Assembly: GCA_030674185.1 (NCBI GenBank)
Contig: JAPXFY010000022.1
Location: 36,076,540-36,140,539, forward strand
Length of the DNA stretch: 64,000 nucleotides
Reading direction: 5' to 3'
Source: Monoplex corrugatus
Lineage: Eukaryota; Mollusca; Gastropoda; Littorinimorpha; Ranellidae
Position 1 is the stretch's first letter. Each line of letters opens with the position of its first letter. Made by a program: the position numbers and the translations under genes. The notes below the pieces were generated by a model. The model did not search any database, was not told the origin of the DNA, and saw only the letters and a program-made list of their open reading frames with translations. Shown here one piece after another: positions 1-11,425 of this stretch.

Positions 1-110
1 TTGTGTTGAATTTATTTGTATTGTATAGTATTTATTGTATTGTGTTGTATTGTAATTTTTGTTGTGTTGTACGTATTGTATTCTATGGTATTGTGTTTCA
101 ACATAAATTG
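1..110. repeat. Low-complexity TTGTATTG-like tract
   Basis: The first ~110 bases are imperfect repeats of TTGTA/TTGTG words with almost no C. No coding potential. It may be the tail of an element lying outside the window. Confidence 0.6.
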
Positions 111-336
111 TTTGCGCCTTATAAATAAAATCTTCATTGGTATCATTATTAATTGACAATATACACAAACGCTGCGCTAAAAGAGTGACCACCTGCATAA
201 AAAGGTGTGCAGTCTTGAGACCCAGTTTCTGAAGAAAGAACCGCATAATTTTTAATGTGCATATTTGATATTCTGCATATGTATACACACAAAGAGCGGT
301 TGGCACTGGCAAGTCTGAACACATGCTGACCTTGGA

Positions 337-456
337 GATGGGGAAAGTCTGCATCATGACTACCAGGTGATGTCCTGGCGGATTGAACCCCAGGGGGATA
401 GGGAAGGTCTGCACCATGATCACCGGGTGATGTCCTGGCGGATTGCACTCCAGGGG
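337..456. repeat. Two-copy 60-bp tandem repeat
   Basis: Bases 337-396 and 397-456 are near-identical 60-bp copies sharing the core GTGATGTCCTGGCGGATTG. Because 60 is a multiple of three, the minus strand reads a 20-residue repeat in a ~105-codon open frame. I regard that frame as incidental: there is no known domain and only two repeat copies. Confidence 0.8.
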
Positions 457-2197
457 AGTCCGACATTTACCCACCTGACTATTGCACCCGTCCAATTTCC
501 TGAATAATTACCAACAAGGTCTGTGTGGGGGTGGTTTGAATTATCAGTCCTGTGCACGTCTTGCATACACTGTTGGACTGTGATAAGCCACTCTGCTGAC
601 TGAAGGGAGTTATTTGTTTAAGCTGTAAAGCAGTAGTTCTGGTTATACTACTTTTGTCATATTAGCGTCAAACACTGAAAATGTTAATCTTATTCTGTTG
701 TAATATAACTGATTCCTAAGTTTGTGACCTTGTTAGACCTAAAAACAACGATGAATGGAATTGCAGAAAGACAGAATGAACTTCAACGGGTGGAATGCAC
801 GCGCCTATTGTATGAGACTGGACGTAAATTGAATGTTTGAATTCCCTCCCTTTCTTTTGACAATACCAGATGTGAAGCTGACAGCTCACCATAACACAGA
901 CAATAAATGATGTGTGGTGTTGCCCCAGTGTAAGTTGGATAGAGCACAGTATACCCACTGCATCACTCCTGTCATCAGCAGGTCCTGGCATTTTCATTGC
1001 CTTCCTGCTGTGATGTTTTCCCGTCTATACAGACAGGCACGATTAGTTTTACAGTGAACAGATTCCAGTGTGCCTTCTACACAAGTTAGATTAAGAAAGT
1101 AAATAAGAAATACACTGAAAATAAAAAGAAACACAGGAGATTATATGTAATCATACTGACGACAACTTTCAAGCGTAATGCAGGCTGAGATTAATATATC
1201 ATGGTATTTTCATGGCCAAATAATCTTGTGAAGTATGCTAGTAATGTTCGTTACTGATTAACATGTGTAAGGTCTTATTTGTTATGCTGTTTTGTTGTAG
1301 ATGTTGTTCTTGTTTTTGTTTTCATTAATGTGGCAAGTTTCAAAAGGCTACGAGTGAAATGATATATGTAGTCAAGATAGTAAAGGAGTTTCATGGCCAT
1401 TTTTACTTCCATCATATGAGTAGGTAAACTGATGATAACTTTTGTTATACAAACATCTTCCAGAAATCCGGGCATTTTTCTGTCAAATGTATGGCGCCCA
1501 CTGTTCGATTCTACTCCCATTTTTCTCCAGATCACATGCAGAATGTCAGACAGCTTGATGGCTGCAAGGATTGGTTGTCATAATCACACGTAACCACCAC
1601 AGATTGAAGGCACGTCGTGATGGACAGTTGAGTTCTTCAGAATTGTCCACAACTGATTGACTAACAGGTCTGTGACAACAAGTCATGAAGGGGTTGTGGA
1701 ACTTCACCGCCAGTGGGAAGTGAGGCTAGTGGCTCCAGTCTGCCCAAAAGAAAAGTGACTTGTTTATCCAGTCATATGTATCATAGTGTTATTCGTCCAA
1801 CATTGCCAGATACATAGTGCTAGGTTGATAGAAGGTTCTATGGTACAGACCGTTTATTAGATACTTTGTTACACCGTGCATGAATTATCACCATTCCCTT
1901 GTCCAGGAAGTCCCGACACAAGGGATACTGAACCTGCCTGTGTTCTTCACTTGAACCTGGATTCTGCTTGACATATCAATACTGGCATCTCTTCCGCATG
2001 GATCAGCTGTTGCCTCATCGCTCATAGTCATATGTTAAGACAACAATTTAAAAAAGTATGGCCGTTGTAAATTCGTTGTGAACCCTAGCTCGTTAAGGAA
2101 TCTTGTGTTGAATGACTATCTTTCAGTTGTTTACAAAATGAAAATGCTTAGCTAAGTTGGTCCAGAAAGAGTGTCTCGGTTTTTTTGTTTTGTTTTG

Positions 2198-2200
<3 letters not shown>
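457..2200. other. No gene recognised
   Basis: AT-rich sequence with only short open frames (under 95 codons) on either strand. None has a recognisable domain, and I see no tandem repeat or transposon hallmark. Confidence 0.5.
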
Positions 2201-2201
<1 letters not shown>

Positions 2202-2244
<43 letters not shown>

Positions 2245-2300
2245 TGTGTGTGTGTGTGATGTGTGTGTGTGTGTGTATATATGTATGTGTGTGTGTTATA

Positions 2301-2367
<67 letters not shown>
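2202..2367. repeat. (TG)n microsatellite
   Basis: About 165 bp of TG dinucleotide with a few TATG interruptions. The Cys-Val open frames across it are artefacts. Confidence 0.95.
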
Positions 2368-2886
2368 TATTCTCAAACAAGTTTATCTATGCAGTCCTGG
2401 TAAACAATTTTTCTCTCCGATCAAACTAAGAAAAGAAATCCACAATGATCCAAAACTATGTGTGTGTCAAAGCACACAATGCTTTCACTTTCTTAATATA
2501 TCAAGCAGAATCTGCATTTGTTTCCCACGCACAGTCATCTGATAGATATCTTGCTGGGCCAAAAGTCTAGTATATATCTGGCCCTATCTCTTCAGTGACT
2601 GAGTCCCAACACACTCAGCACTGACAGTTGATATTGTTAGTGTGGTAATCTAACAAATAGTCCATGTGAAGGCCGGCTATTTGATTGATAGCTGCTTTTC
2701 TTTCAGTAAGTTTTCAGTTATAATATTACTTAAGCAGTCATTTAGCTATCATAAGTATTACTACATTCCTACGTAAGTTCAGCCTGCTTCTTTCTGCTGG
2801 GGTGACCGACAGATAGGGGGAGTGGCAAAACAGAGACTTGATAGATCAGGACAATGATGACAACAGGCAAAGTGGAGAAGAGAGGA
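2368..2886. other. No gene recognised
   Basis: Unique-looking AT-rich sequence between two microsatellites. Nothing supportable on either strand. Confidence 0.5.
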
Positions 2887-3002
2887 CCCCCCCCCCCCCC
2901 CTTGTGTGTGTGTGAGAGAGAGAGAGAGAAGAGACAGAGACAGAGACAGAGAGACAGAGAGAGGCCGGGAGAGAGAGCGAGAGAGAGAGAGTGTGTGTGT
3001 GT
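2887..3002. repeat. Compound poly-C / (TG)n / (GA)n microsatellite
   Basis: A run of 15 C, then TG repeats, GA/GACA purine repeats and GT repeats to 3002. The purine-rich half is strand-asymmetric (all G/A on the plus strand). Confidence 0.9.
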
Positions 3003-3276
3003 TTGGTTTTGGTTTTGGTTTGTATGATTCAAAAGAAAAAGATGTTAACTATAAACAAAAAACCTGATTTACTGTTCTTGCCTGTTACCTCCCTTTTGCC
3101 CCTAATTCTCTCTCAAGTGTTTTGTAAGTCTGGCGTTTTCTGTACAGGGGAGAAGGTGGTGGATAGAGTATCCATCCTTCACCCACACATCTCCTCTTCA
3201 TCCTGCAAGAAGCTTCCAGTGCACATGCTCGTTTTAGACGTGCAGTGTTTATGTTGTAGAGGAGAAAGCACGTTGA

Positions 3277-3279
<3 letters not shown>

Positions 3280-3341
<62 letters not shown>

Positions 3342-3413
3342 TCTCTCATTCTTTCTCTCTGTCTCTCCTCTCCCCCCTCTCTCTCTCTTTCTCTCTATCT
3401 CTCTCTCTGGATG
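3280..3413. repeat. (CT)n microsatellite
   Basis: About 130 bp of CT repeats, pure for the first ~60 bp and then interrupted by TT and CCC. It creates Ser-Leu and Arg-Glu frames on the two strands. Confidence 0.95.
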
Positions 3414-3669
3414 GAACGGTGTACAAGTATGCATGTGTACACATATGTGTGTGCGTGTGTATTTCAATAGCTTCGTTTGTTGAACGTGGAACTCGTATTC
3501 TAGATGTTGTGAGTTTAATCCAATGCTTGTTTAGTGCTTACTGGTCCTGTAAACTCTTTGGGTGTCATAGGATTGTGGCACTGGCGTGCAATTAACCAAC
3601 AAACTCCAAATCTGGTGGTTGTGTGCAACTGTTTGATATGCAGCAAAGGTCTTTCTGTTCCATTCAGAA

Positions 3670-4310
3670 GTCTTGTCAGCCCATCCCTTTTTGGTCCATT
3701 TAGCATGTGTACGCCGGTTTCATCTTTTCCTGGTCCATTTAGCAGTGTTGCCGGTTCATCTTTTCCTGGTCCATTTAGCAGTGTCGCCGGTTCATCTTTT
3801 CCTGGTCCATTTAGCAATGTCGCCGGTTCATCTTTTCCTGGTCCATTTAGCAGTGTTGCCGGTTATCTTTTCCTGGTCCATTTAGCAGTGTTGCCGGTTC
3901 ATATTTTCCTGGTCCATTTAGCAGTGTAGCTGGTTCATCTTTTCCTGGTCCATTTAGCAGTGTTGCCGGTTCATATTTTCCTGGTCCATTTAGCAGTGTT
4001 GCCTGTTCATATTTTCCTGGTCCATTTAGCATTGTTGCCGGTTCATCTTTTCCTGGTCCATTTAGCAGTGTAGCTGGTTCATCTTTTCCTGGTCCATTTA
4101 GCAGTGTCGCCAGTTCATTTTTTCCTGGTCCATTTAGCAGTGTCGCCGGTTCATTTTTTCCTGGTCCATTTAGCAGTGCGTCCCGGTTCATCTTTTCCTG
4201 GTCCATTTAGCAGTGTTGCCGGTTCATCATTTCCTGGTTCATTTAGCAGTGTCGCCAGTTCATCTTTTCCTGGTCCATTTAACAGTGTTGTCAGCCCATC
4301 TCTTTTTCTG
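3670..4310. repeat. Minisatellite, 36-bp unit, ~16 copies
   Basis: The unit contains CTTTTCCTGGTCCATTTAGC followed by AGTGTTGCCGGTTCAT and recurs from about 3713 to 4280. Degenerate outer units (CAGCCCATC variants) occur at 3671-3712 and 4287-4310. The unit is 12 codons long, so both strands carry long frames with a 12-residue period (LNGPGKDEPAT-type on the minus strand). A few one-base changes and one short unit break those frames. I treat the frames as a by-product of the repeat, since no start context, flanking domain or signal peptide is seen. Confidence 0.93.
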
Positions 4311-4773
4311 CCTTCCGTCATTTCTGTCCTTGCACTGCTCCGTGCAGGATTGTCTCGGAGAGCCTACTTTACATGCCCATTCATTTCATCTTTCTTCTCT
4401 CGTTATGCGCGCGGGTACACACATACATGCACTCACTCGCACCGCACACACACACACACTGTTAGTGCTAAAAAATGTTCTAATTCAAAGTATATTTTTC
4501 ATACAGACTAATCAAATACATTTCAAGTCTTTTAAAGTATATAAAATGAAACAGGTAACAAATCCTTACCAACTGTAATGCAATATTGGGGAATGTCCTC
4601 CGTCACTGTCATAGCTGGTGTCCCTTAAAATGAGCAGACCCAAACTGCGTTTGTCCCCACAGAAAATAGACGGCAACAGCCCTGTTGATATTCTGATATT
4701 AGAAAGAAGTGAAGGAGGAAGAGGAGGGAAGACGTGTGTCGTTTTCTTGGTGTCCACCATGTCATATTTACCC
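4311..4773. other. No gene recognised
   Basis: Spacer between two minisatellites with a short CA run at about 4443-4461. No supported gene. Confidence 0.5.
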
Positions 4774-5343
4774 AAGATAGTCACTGGCATAATCTAAACA
4801 GACCGGATATATGTACAAGTAACACAAAGATAGTCACTGGTATAATCTAAACAGACCGGATACAAGTGACACAAAGTTAGTCACTGGCATAATCTAAACA
4901 GACTGGATACAAGTAGCACAAAGATAGTCACTGGCATAATCTAAACAGACCGGATACTAGTAACAAAAAGATAGTCACTGGCATAATCTAAACAGACCGG
5001 ATACAAGTAGCACAGAGATAGTCACTGGCATAATCTAAACAGACCGGATACAAGTAGCACAGAGATAGTCACTGGCATAATCTAAACAGACCGGATACAA
5101 GTAGCACCAAGATAGTCACTGGCATAATCTAAACAGACCGGATACAAGTAGCACAAAGATAGTCACTGGCATAATCTAAACAGACCGGATACAAGTAGCA
5201 CAAAGATAGTCACTGGCGTAATCTAAACAGACCGGATGCAAGTAACACAAAGATAGTCACTGGCATAATCTAAACAGACCGGATGCAAGTAACACAAAGA
5301 TAGTCACTGGCATAATCTAAACAGACTGGATGCAAGTAACACA
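4774..5343. repeat. Minisatellite, 47-bp unit, ~12 copies
   Basis: The unit contains AGATAGTCACTGGCATAATC followed by TAAACAGACCGGATACAAGT, repeated head to tail about twelve times with few substitutions (GTAGC/GTAAC, ATAC/ATGC variants). The first unit carries a short insertion (ATATATGTAC). All frames contain stops. Confidence 0.95.
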
Positions 5344-6569
5344 GAAGTAATCTACCTTCTGCCTTTCTACCTGGCTACATGGACAGGAACCTGGCTCACA
5401 AAACGTTTGACTCCGGTTTACCCAACCATAATACGATACTTTGTTTTTTGTCGGGGAAGATAAACAGTGAGGCAAAGAGAAACAGATACCGCCTTCATAC
5501 AAGTGGCCTGACGATAGTAAGATCTCTGTCACCTTAGGTATGCTGATGTTAAGGTGCTGATTAGCCTGCTGTGTATACTGTTCTGCCATTGTCCATAGCT
5601 GAGTGGTCCCTCGCACGTGTAAGATTGTGGTAGTGGAGCTTGCATCTCATGCCAAAAGTGCAAAATGTCCTGTCCTGTGACGACCGTTTCTTTACCCTAG
5701 CACTCAAGGATTGAACTTACATATATTGCCTGTGTTCTGCTTTTGTTTGCTGGCTGATGGAACGTTTTCTGGAAGCCGTCAATGGAAAGGGCTGCAGTGT
5801 CTATACCTTTCACACACTCCTGTCAACCGTCCCAGGACAATAGTCATTGTCGCCTGTGATCATTAATACCCACAATAACCACCAGCTCACTTAGCGTACT
5901 ATCATTACATAGGCTGTTTAATCTTGGATATTCTGCTGAGCAGATAGTTGCCTGATGATGTGTTCAGAGTTCTGTGCAGCAATCCTCTACATCATCACAA
6001 ACCGTTTATTGTCATGTTATCATTAAAGTTAACATAACAACAAACTTGTCCATGGTGTTGTCATTAATGTGGTTGGACCATCTCTTCTCCAGTGTTCCTG
6101 GCTTCTCTTTGAAGGTCTTGGAGGATCTTTTTGATCTTGTTGTGATCAAACCACTTGCGTGTTCTTCTCTTCACTATAGCCAACACACCTTTGCTGTTTT
6201 GCCGATTTCTTTATAGTGCCAAAACATAACTCTCACATCTAGACTAAAGCTCTTGCAAGTGCTAATACTATCTGTCTTTTTACATGAAAGCCAGTTCTCG
6301 ACACTGACAGCAGAACTACAAAGATGAATCCAGGCTGTAAAAAGGACAACTTTCAAAAGTTATTTTGCCATCTCCTTGAAGTAGTGTCATGACAAATAGA
6401 AAAACTTTGTTTTCTCCTTCAATTTAACCACCTTCAATATGCTCTAAAATTGTTTTCCTCAGTATAATCAGTTTAGACACATGAGACATTTTCCACTACT
6501 TGAAGACCTAGAGACTGTATGCGATTGTACTGGATGAGTTTTGACATGGTGGACATTTTTTATTTGACA
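5344..6569. other. No gene recognised
   Basis: About 1.2 kb of ordinary AT-rich sequence. Open frames are below 100 codons and without recognisable domains. Confidence 0.5.
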
Positions 6570-6618
6570 AAGTGTTGAAGGCCAAAACAAGTGTGACTGC
6601 CCGTGTTCAAGCAAACAG

Positions 6619-6778
6619 GAACCAGAAAAAACACGAAAGAAGAATACGAACACGTATTTAATACAATAAGACAAGACAGGCGCAAATTTTCGGCCAACTG
6701 GCCTTTGTCAAGCGTAAGATTACAAACACCAGATACAAAAATTATGAGAAAAAGATTGAAACTTCCCTGCTGCTGTGT
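6619..6778 (+). repeat. Left arm of foldback element
   Basis: Begins GGAACCAGAAAAAACACG and ends CCCTGCTGCTGTGT. It is the reverse complement of 6961-7125. Confidence 0.9.
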
Positions 6779-6960
6779 GAGAGTCTCTGCATGGTCTGTA
6801 TGTGTGTGTGTGTGTGTGTCTGTGTGTGTATGTGTGTGTGTGTATGTGTGTGTGTGTGTCTCACTTCCACTAGTACATGTAATTACAGCTGTCTTCTGGC
6901 ACACAACAAGCGCGCAGCACGCGCACCACTTGAACACACCAATTCCTTTTCTCACATTGG

Positions 6961-7125
6961 ACACAGCAGCAGGGAAGTTTCAGACTTTTTCTCATAATTT
7001 TTGTATCTGGTGTTTGTTTGTAATCTTACGCTTGACTAAGGCCAGTTGGCCGAAAATTTGCGCCTGTCTTGTCTTGTTGTAATAAATACGTGTTCGTATT
7101 CTTCTTTCGTGTTTTTTCTGGTTCC
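6961..7125 (-). repeat. Right arm of foldback element
   Basis: Reverse-complement copy of 6619-6778. It differs by one extra AAAC near the TACAAACACC motif and a handful of substitutions. Confidence 0.9.
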
Positions 7126-7265
7126 AAAGTGTTGAAGGGGAAAAGAAGAGCTGGAGGTAAGAAAGGTGTACAGAGTGGTCGTGCCAAACAGTGTGCCAAA
7201 GCCGGATAGAAATGGAAGTGGGTCGAGCGAAAAATACGGAGTCTGGATGGGGAGGGGGTACCCAC

Positions 7266-7342
7266 TCACTTCCACTGGTAATTACAGCTGTCTTCTCGCA
7301 CACAACACGCGCGCAGCACGCGCACCACTTGAACACACCAAT
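7266..7342 (+). repeat. Direct duplicate of the foldback loop segment 6861-6943
   Basis: Both segments run TCACTTCCACT to GAACACACCAAT and share the unusual GC-rich core GCGCGCAGCACGCGCACCAC. The second copy lacks six bases (AGTACATG region). A related TATGGTCTGTATGTGTG string near 7680 also resembles the other half of the loop (6791-6807), so the loop may derive from this neighbourhood. Confidence 0.85.
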
Positions 7343-7562
7343 CAAGTCGCCGGCCTCCCCCAGTCTGCACAAAGCACGGCCTGCCTTGCCATTACTGATA
7401 GAAGAAGAAGATGATGACGAAGAAGAAGCAGAAGAAGGAAAAGAAGAAGAAAAGAGAAAAACAGGGAAAGCATCCTCTTATATTACTTTTTACTCCCAAC
7501 CCATCCCCACCGCCTTCCAACAGGGAGCAACTGAGTTCAGAGTTGTTACCCATACAAAGGGT

Positions 7563-7564
7563 CT

Positions 7565-7638
<74 letters not shown>

Positions 7639-7720
7639 CGCAGTGCATGTGTCTGTATGTCTGTGTGTATGAGTCTATGTATGGTCTGTATGTGTGTCTG
7701 TGTGTGTGTGGGTCTCAATG
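7563..7720. repeat. (TG)n microsatellite with (CG)n core
   Basis: TG repeats from 7563 to about 7630, then a short CG run and interrupted TG/TATG/TCTG repeats. Confidence 0.92.
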
Positions 7721-8273
7721 TGTACGATGCGTGCATGTGTTTGCATACAACTAGGTAGGTTATTACCAAATGAGAGCAACAGATCACTACCAGTAGTGCA
7801 GGATTTTCTTTCTAAATGTGTAACAAATACAGCTCTGTGTGTAGTGACCCGCCGGTTAGCTGAACTAAACATGGAGAAAAATGCTTGTGAAGTAGTTCAG
7901 AAGATGAAGGAAGAAAACTTGGTTAACACCTATGGTCCAGTGGAGTTTTCCACTGCACACACTTAGTAGGTCTCAAGGCCAGGCGGTGGTTAAATGAAGA
8001 AAACCATTGGAGCTGTCTGTCTGGCTGTGATTCCTTTACGCCAATTCAGCCATCAGTGGCCTGATGGATCTGAAATTTGGAACTGTAATTTGTTTAGGAG
8101 AGAATCACTGGGGAGATTCCGTATGCGGTCCGCCAAAATCTGCCTGCGATTATCTCGCAGACAAATTGAAGCCTGCACAAAACAACATGTGCTGTGGCAA
8201 TCCAGACCTTGAAACTGGGTGGCAAGAAACGGAATCTGAGAAGCACTAAGCTGACTCCACCAGAAACTGTATT
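7721..8273. other. No gene recognised
   Basis: Open frames of at most ~90 codons, none with a recognisable domain. Confidence 0.45.
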
Positions 8274-8481
8274 CCTGTGACGTATTGAACCTGGGATGTA
8301 TCGAACCTGGGACGCAATGAACTCATGACGTATCTAACCTGGGACGTATCCAACCTGTGACGTATCGAACCCGTGAGGTATCGAATCTGTGACGTATCGA
8401 ACCCGTAACGTATCGACTCTGTGACGTATCGAACCTGGGACGCAACGAACCTATGACGTATCGAACTTGGGACGTATCGAA
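8274..8481. repeat. Minisatellite, 16-bp unit, ~13 copies
   Basis: Degenerate repeats of GACGTATCGAACCTGG. Almost every unit keeps a CG in GACGTATCG, which is unusual in this CG-poor sequence. The arrays ends abruptly at 8481. Confidence 0.9.
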
Positions 8482-8759
8482 ATATCCGCCACCAGAATGG
8501 CTCGAGTATAAGCTGGGCAGCAGCAGGCCAGGCTGTATGTGAGTGACTGCAGGGTACCACACCATCAGTCTACAGCTCTATTAACTAAGACAGCTGTGCT
8601 CAAAGTCATTTTTGCCACAAGCTTTAGTTGACCATCAGCCATATGAACATGTTGTTTCCCAATATCTCTGTCAGTAGTCTCTGAGTAAAAACAACAACAA
8701 CAACAAACAAAATACTAACAATGTGTCTCGATGCCAGCCCCACAGGGGGGGGGGGGGAG

Positions 8760-9125
8760 TGTAATACGCCACCCTAATGGCCACAGACGCTGGCAGTTTT
8801 TACAGTGCGATGATGATGAGGATGAGGATCGTAATCCATTGAGTTCCATCTAGGATTGAAACCGCGTGACAAGGGCTGTGCTGTAAGCTTACTGTCATAA
8901 TATATACTGATGAAAGATTTGAGCAATACCCTCAATGAGACATCCGTGAAGTGGATGAGACTCGTCTTCACAATGAATCCATAGCACGCATCAACTTTGG
9001 GAAGGAGCCCGTTAAAGCCAAAAATCCCCAACGATAATTTTTGAAGGGACTGATGGGGTTTTGAACCCACCACCTTCCAAGCGGTGGTCCGTTGCGCTAA
9101 CCACTACACCATGGCCACCTGTGCT
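8760..9125 (-). mobile_element. tRNA-headed SINE (minus strand)
   Basis: Read on the minus strand, the 5' end has an A-box-like TGGTGTAGTGG (complement of 9101-9111) and a B-box GGTTCAAAACC (complement of 9057-9067) spaced as in a tRNA, with a short anticodon-stem-like hairpin between them (CCACC/GGTGG). The 3' strand of an acceptor stem is missing, so this is not an intact tRNA gene. A ~300-bp tRNA-unrelated body follows and passes through a CATCATCATC-like stretch near 8810-8830. The internal promoter boxes are seen directly. The 3' end near 8760, next to a G run, is approximate. Confidence 0.65.
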
Positions 9126-9594
9126 GTGTAGTAAGGATTGTCGCCCTGTGTCTGTGCTGTACTGTGACACTGAAATCTGAGTTTTGGTTGTTAGCCAGTT
9201 CTGATTGTTAGCCAGTTCTGGTTTAACACGCGGAGGTATGAGTATGATGTAGCCAAGGGCAAAGAAATAAACACAAAACAAATAGCAATAACAGCATAAT
9301 TACTTTTAATTCCGCATCTGCCGCCTACCCTAGTTACTTTCGTTTGTGTGTGCAAGAGACGGAGAGACGGATACAAATAAAGATTGACAAACAGAGAAAC
9401 AGATTGACAGGCAGTATTGACAGAGTGGTTTGGAACTACTGACAAAAAGGGAATAAATAAGCCAAGAGTTTTGAGTTTCTTTTCTTATGCTTATTTATTC
9501 TGTACTTGCGTAATTAAGAACATTTAAGATACCATTAACATTACGATCCCATTTTTTCGATGGTCTGAAGCTCACACAGACACATGCACGCATA
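9126..9594. other. No gene recognised
   Basis: AT-rich sequence with a short direct repeat (TTGTTAGCCAGTTCTG, twice near 9185-9220). No gene supported. Confidence 0.45.
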
Positions 9595-9715
9595 CACACA
9601 CACACTCACACACATACATTCACACACACTCTCGTGCACACACGCGCGCGCGCACGCACACGCACGCGAACACACACACACACACACGCACACACACACG
9701 CACACACACACGTCA
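9595..9715. repeat. (CA)n microsatellite with (CG)n interruptions
   Basis: CA repeats with GCGCGCGC and ACGCAC interruptions, directly next to the 3' end of the RTE copy that starts at 9781. Confidence 0.9.
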
Positions 9716-9789
9716 TGGCATTTCATTATGGACTCTCCAGTCGATGCGACAGACAAATAGGTATCAGCAGCAGCAGCAGCAACATCATC

Positions 9790-11270
9790 ATGTGTCTTGC
9801 CACATGGTGTTGGCGATCATGGCCCTCCATGCTAATCTATCTGTTGTCGCTGCAAGTATGACCCCATCCTTTCTGTCCTCATCCACTACGCAAATCCGTC
9901 CAATATTTTCTGCCTCGGAGAAGACAAACTTGGTGACTGGAACACATCCCTGCCTAACCCCTCTTTTGATATTTTGGAAAGAGCTTACATCATTTTCTAC
10001 TCTCATTGCTGCTGTTTGCTTCCAATACATATTCGTTATTGTTCTTAGGTCTTTTCCGTCAATTTTGAGTTTTTCCGGTTGGTTCATCAATTTTTTCGTG
10101 TCATAACTGATCAAAAGCCTTGGTGTAGTCAACAGAAAATAAATATAAATTCTTATTCAACTCAATTGATCTTTCTATCAGAGTTCTTAGGATGTAGGCC
10201 TATATGGCATAATGAGTTCCTTTCCCTTTCAACAAATCCACACGGTTCTTCTGCTATTTCTGTTTTGATTCTGATCCTTGTCCTCATCATGATTATTCTT
10301 AATAGAATCCTTGTCACATGACTCATCAAGCTGATTGTACGATGGAGTTCGCATTCTATAGCCCCTGTTTTCTTTGGAAGTGCAGTGAAAATTGATTTTG
10401 ACATATCTTTGGGAATTTTTCCGGTGTCATAAATTTCATTTAGGAAGACATTTTTTCGACACCAAATTCATCTAGAGTCTTAATCATTTCAGTAGTGAAA
10501 TTATCTGGTCCTGGGGCTTTTCCTGGTTTCGCTTTTCCCAGTTTCATCTTTTTCAACGCGGCTCTAATTTCATCTTTCATTATTGGTGGTCCTTCAACAT
10601 TCTTTCGTGTGATGCGTTCTACCTTTCTGTCATTGTCAAAAAGATCTTTGATATCCTCTCCCTATCTATTTAATATTTTGTCTTTTTCCATAAAAATTGA
10701 ACGATCTTTAGATTTTAAGCAACCAATTGATGTGCAAGCCGTTTTCGTGTGTGCAATTTCTTCAGTGTTTCTGTACAGAAACTTAGAGTCTGTTTTGAGT
10801 CAGTCTTCTATTTCTTTGTACTTTGTTTCTTGACAAGCTTCCTTAGCTTCATCGCACCTATTCCTGATTTCCTTTTGTATCTTTTTGTATTCTTCCTCTT
10901 TTCCCTTTACACTTGTCCGTTCATCCATCAAGCCTGAAATTTCTTTTGTCATCCAGTTCTTCTTTGCTTTTCTTTCAACTCTAGGGATTTCTTCACAAGT
11001 TTCATTTATCGAAAATCTGAAATCTGTCCATTGTTTCTCACTGTCACCAATGTCCTCTAGAGCACTGAAGTTGTCTTTAACATATACGTTCAATTTTACA
11101 GAAGCTGATTCATCTGTCTTTACGAGTCCAAGAATTAATTTGATGTTACTTTTGGTTGGCTTTCTTGTCTTTAGTTTCAACCTAAATCTATCCATTACAG
11201 GTTTATGGTCATTACTGCAGTCTGTGCCTGATAATGCTTTTGCTATCAGTAGATAATTTCTAAATCTTTC
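9790..11270 (-). pseudogene. RTE reverse transcriptase remnant (copy 1)
   Basis: Fragments in several frames match the family protein: linker block 11309-10800 (KAKKNWMTKEISGLMDER), an RT start with SLMSHVTRILLRIIMMRTR at about 10310-10260, a MYWKQTAAMRVENDVSSFQN block near 10030-9970, then GVRQGC at about 9950. Directly after it the sequence jumps to the extreme C-terminus (ATTDRLAWRAMIAN), so the YADD-containing palm half is lost. Frameshifts and stops separate the blocks. Non-functional. Confidence 0.85.
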
Positions 11271-11342
11271 ATTTACAATACAATACAATATTTTATTTAT
11301 ATAGCGCAAATCTTGATAAAATCAAATCTAAGCGCTAAAACA

Positions 11343-11392
11343 GACACACACGCACGCACACACACACACGCACGCACGCACGCACGCACGCG

Positions 11393-11425
<33 letters not shown>

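Larger units (their letters stand above)
6570..7138. mobile_element. Foldback (inverted-arm) element flanked by a 14-bp direct repeat
   Basis: Two ~160-bp arms (6619-6778 and 6961-7125) are inverted copies of each other with only a few substitutions and one 4-bp indel. They surround a ~182-bp loop containing TG repeats. The whole unit is bracketed by the direct repeat CAAAGTGTTGAAGG at 6570-6583 and 7125-7138, a likely target-site duplication. A 35-bp extension lies between the left direct repeat and the left arm. Each arm contains the palindrome GGCCAACTGGCC next to TTTTCGG. No protein is encoded. Candidates are a non-autonomous foldback transposon or a pair of inverted Penelope-like terminal repeats, which are known to be inverted, extended by a few tens of bases and flanked by variable duplications. 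The class is uncertain. Confidence 0.7.

Noticed and set aside
2157..2542. Long Cys-Val or His-Thr frames over TG/CA tracts (also at 7411-7787, 14590-15023, 24418-25313, 27483-27767, 37620-38169, 39927-41162, 48836-49185, 58419-58901)
   Set aside because: They are translations of dinucleotide repeats with short random extensions. No domain or start context.
7020..7080. Active hammerhead ribozyme in the foldback arm
   Set aside because: The GGCC stem and GAAA are there, but the obligatory CUGANGA strand is not (CTTGACAA), so I report only a resemblance.
7397..7470. Acidic/basic charged protein segment from the GAAGAAG tract
   Set aside because: Purine-rich simple sequence. The frame is bounded by the neighbouring TG repeat.
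9049..9121. Functional tRNA gene
   Set aside because: A- and B-box sequences are present, but the 3' acceptor strand does not pair with the 5' end and a long body follows. SINE head instead.
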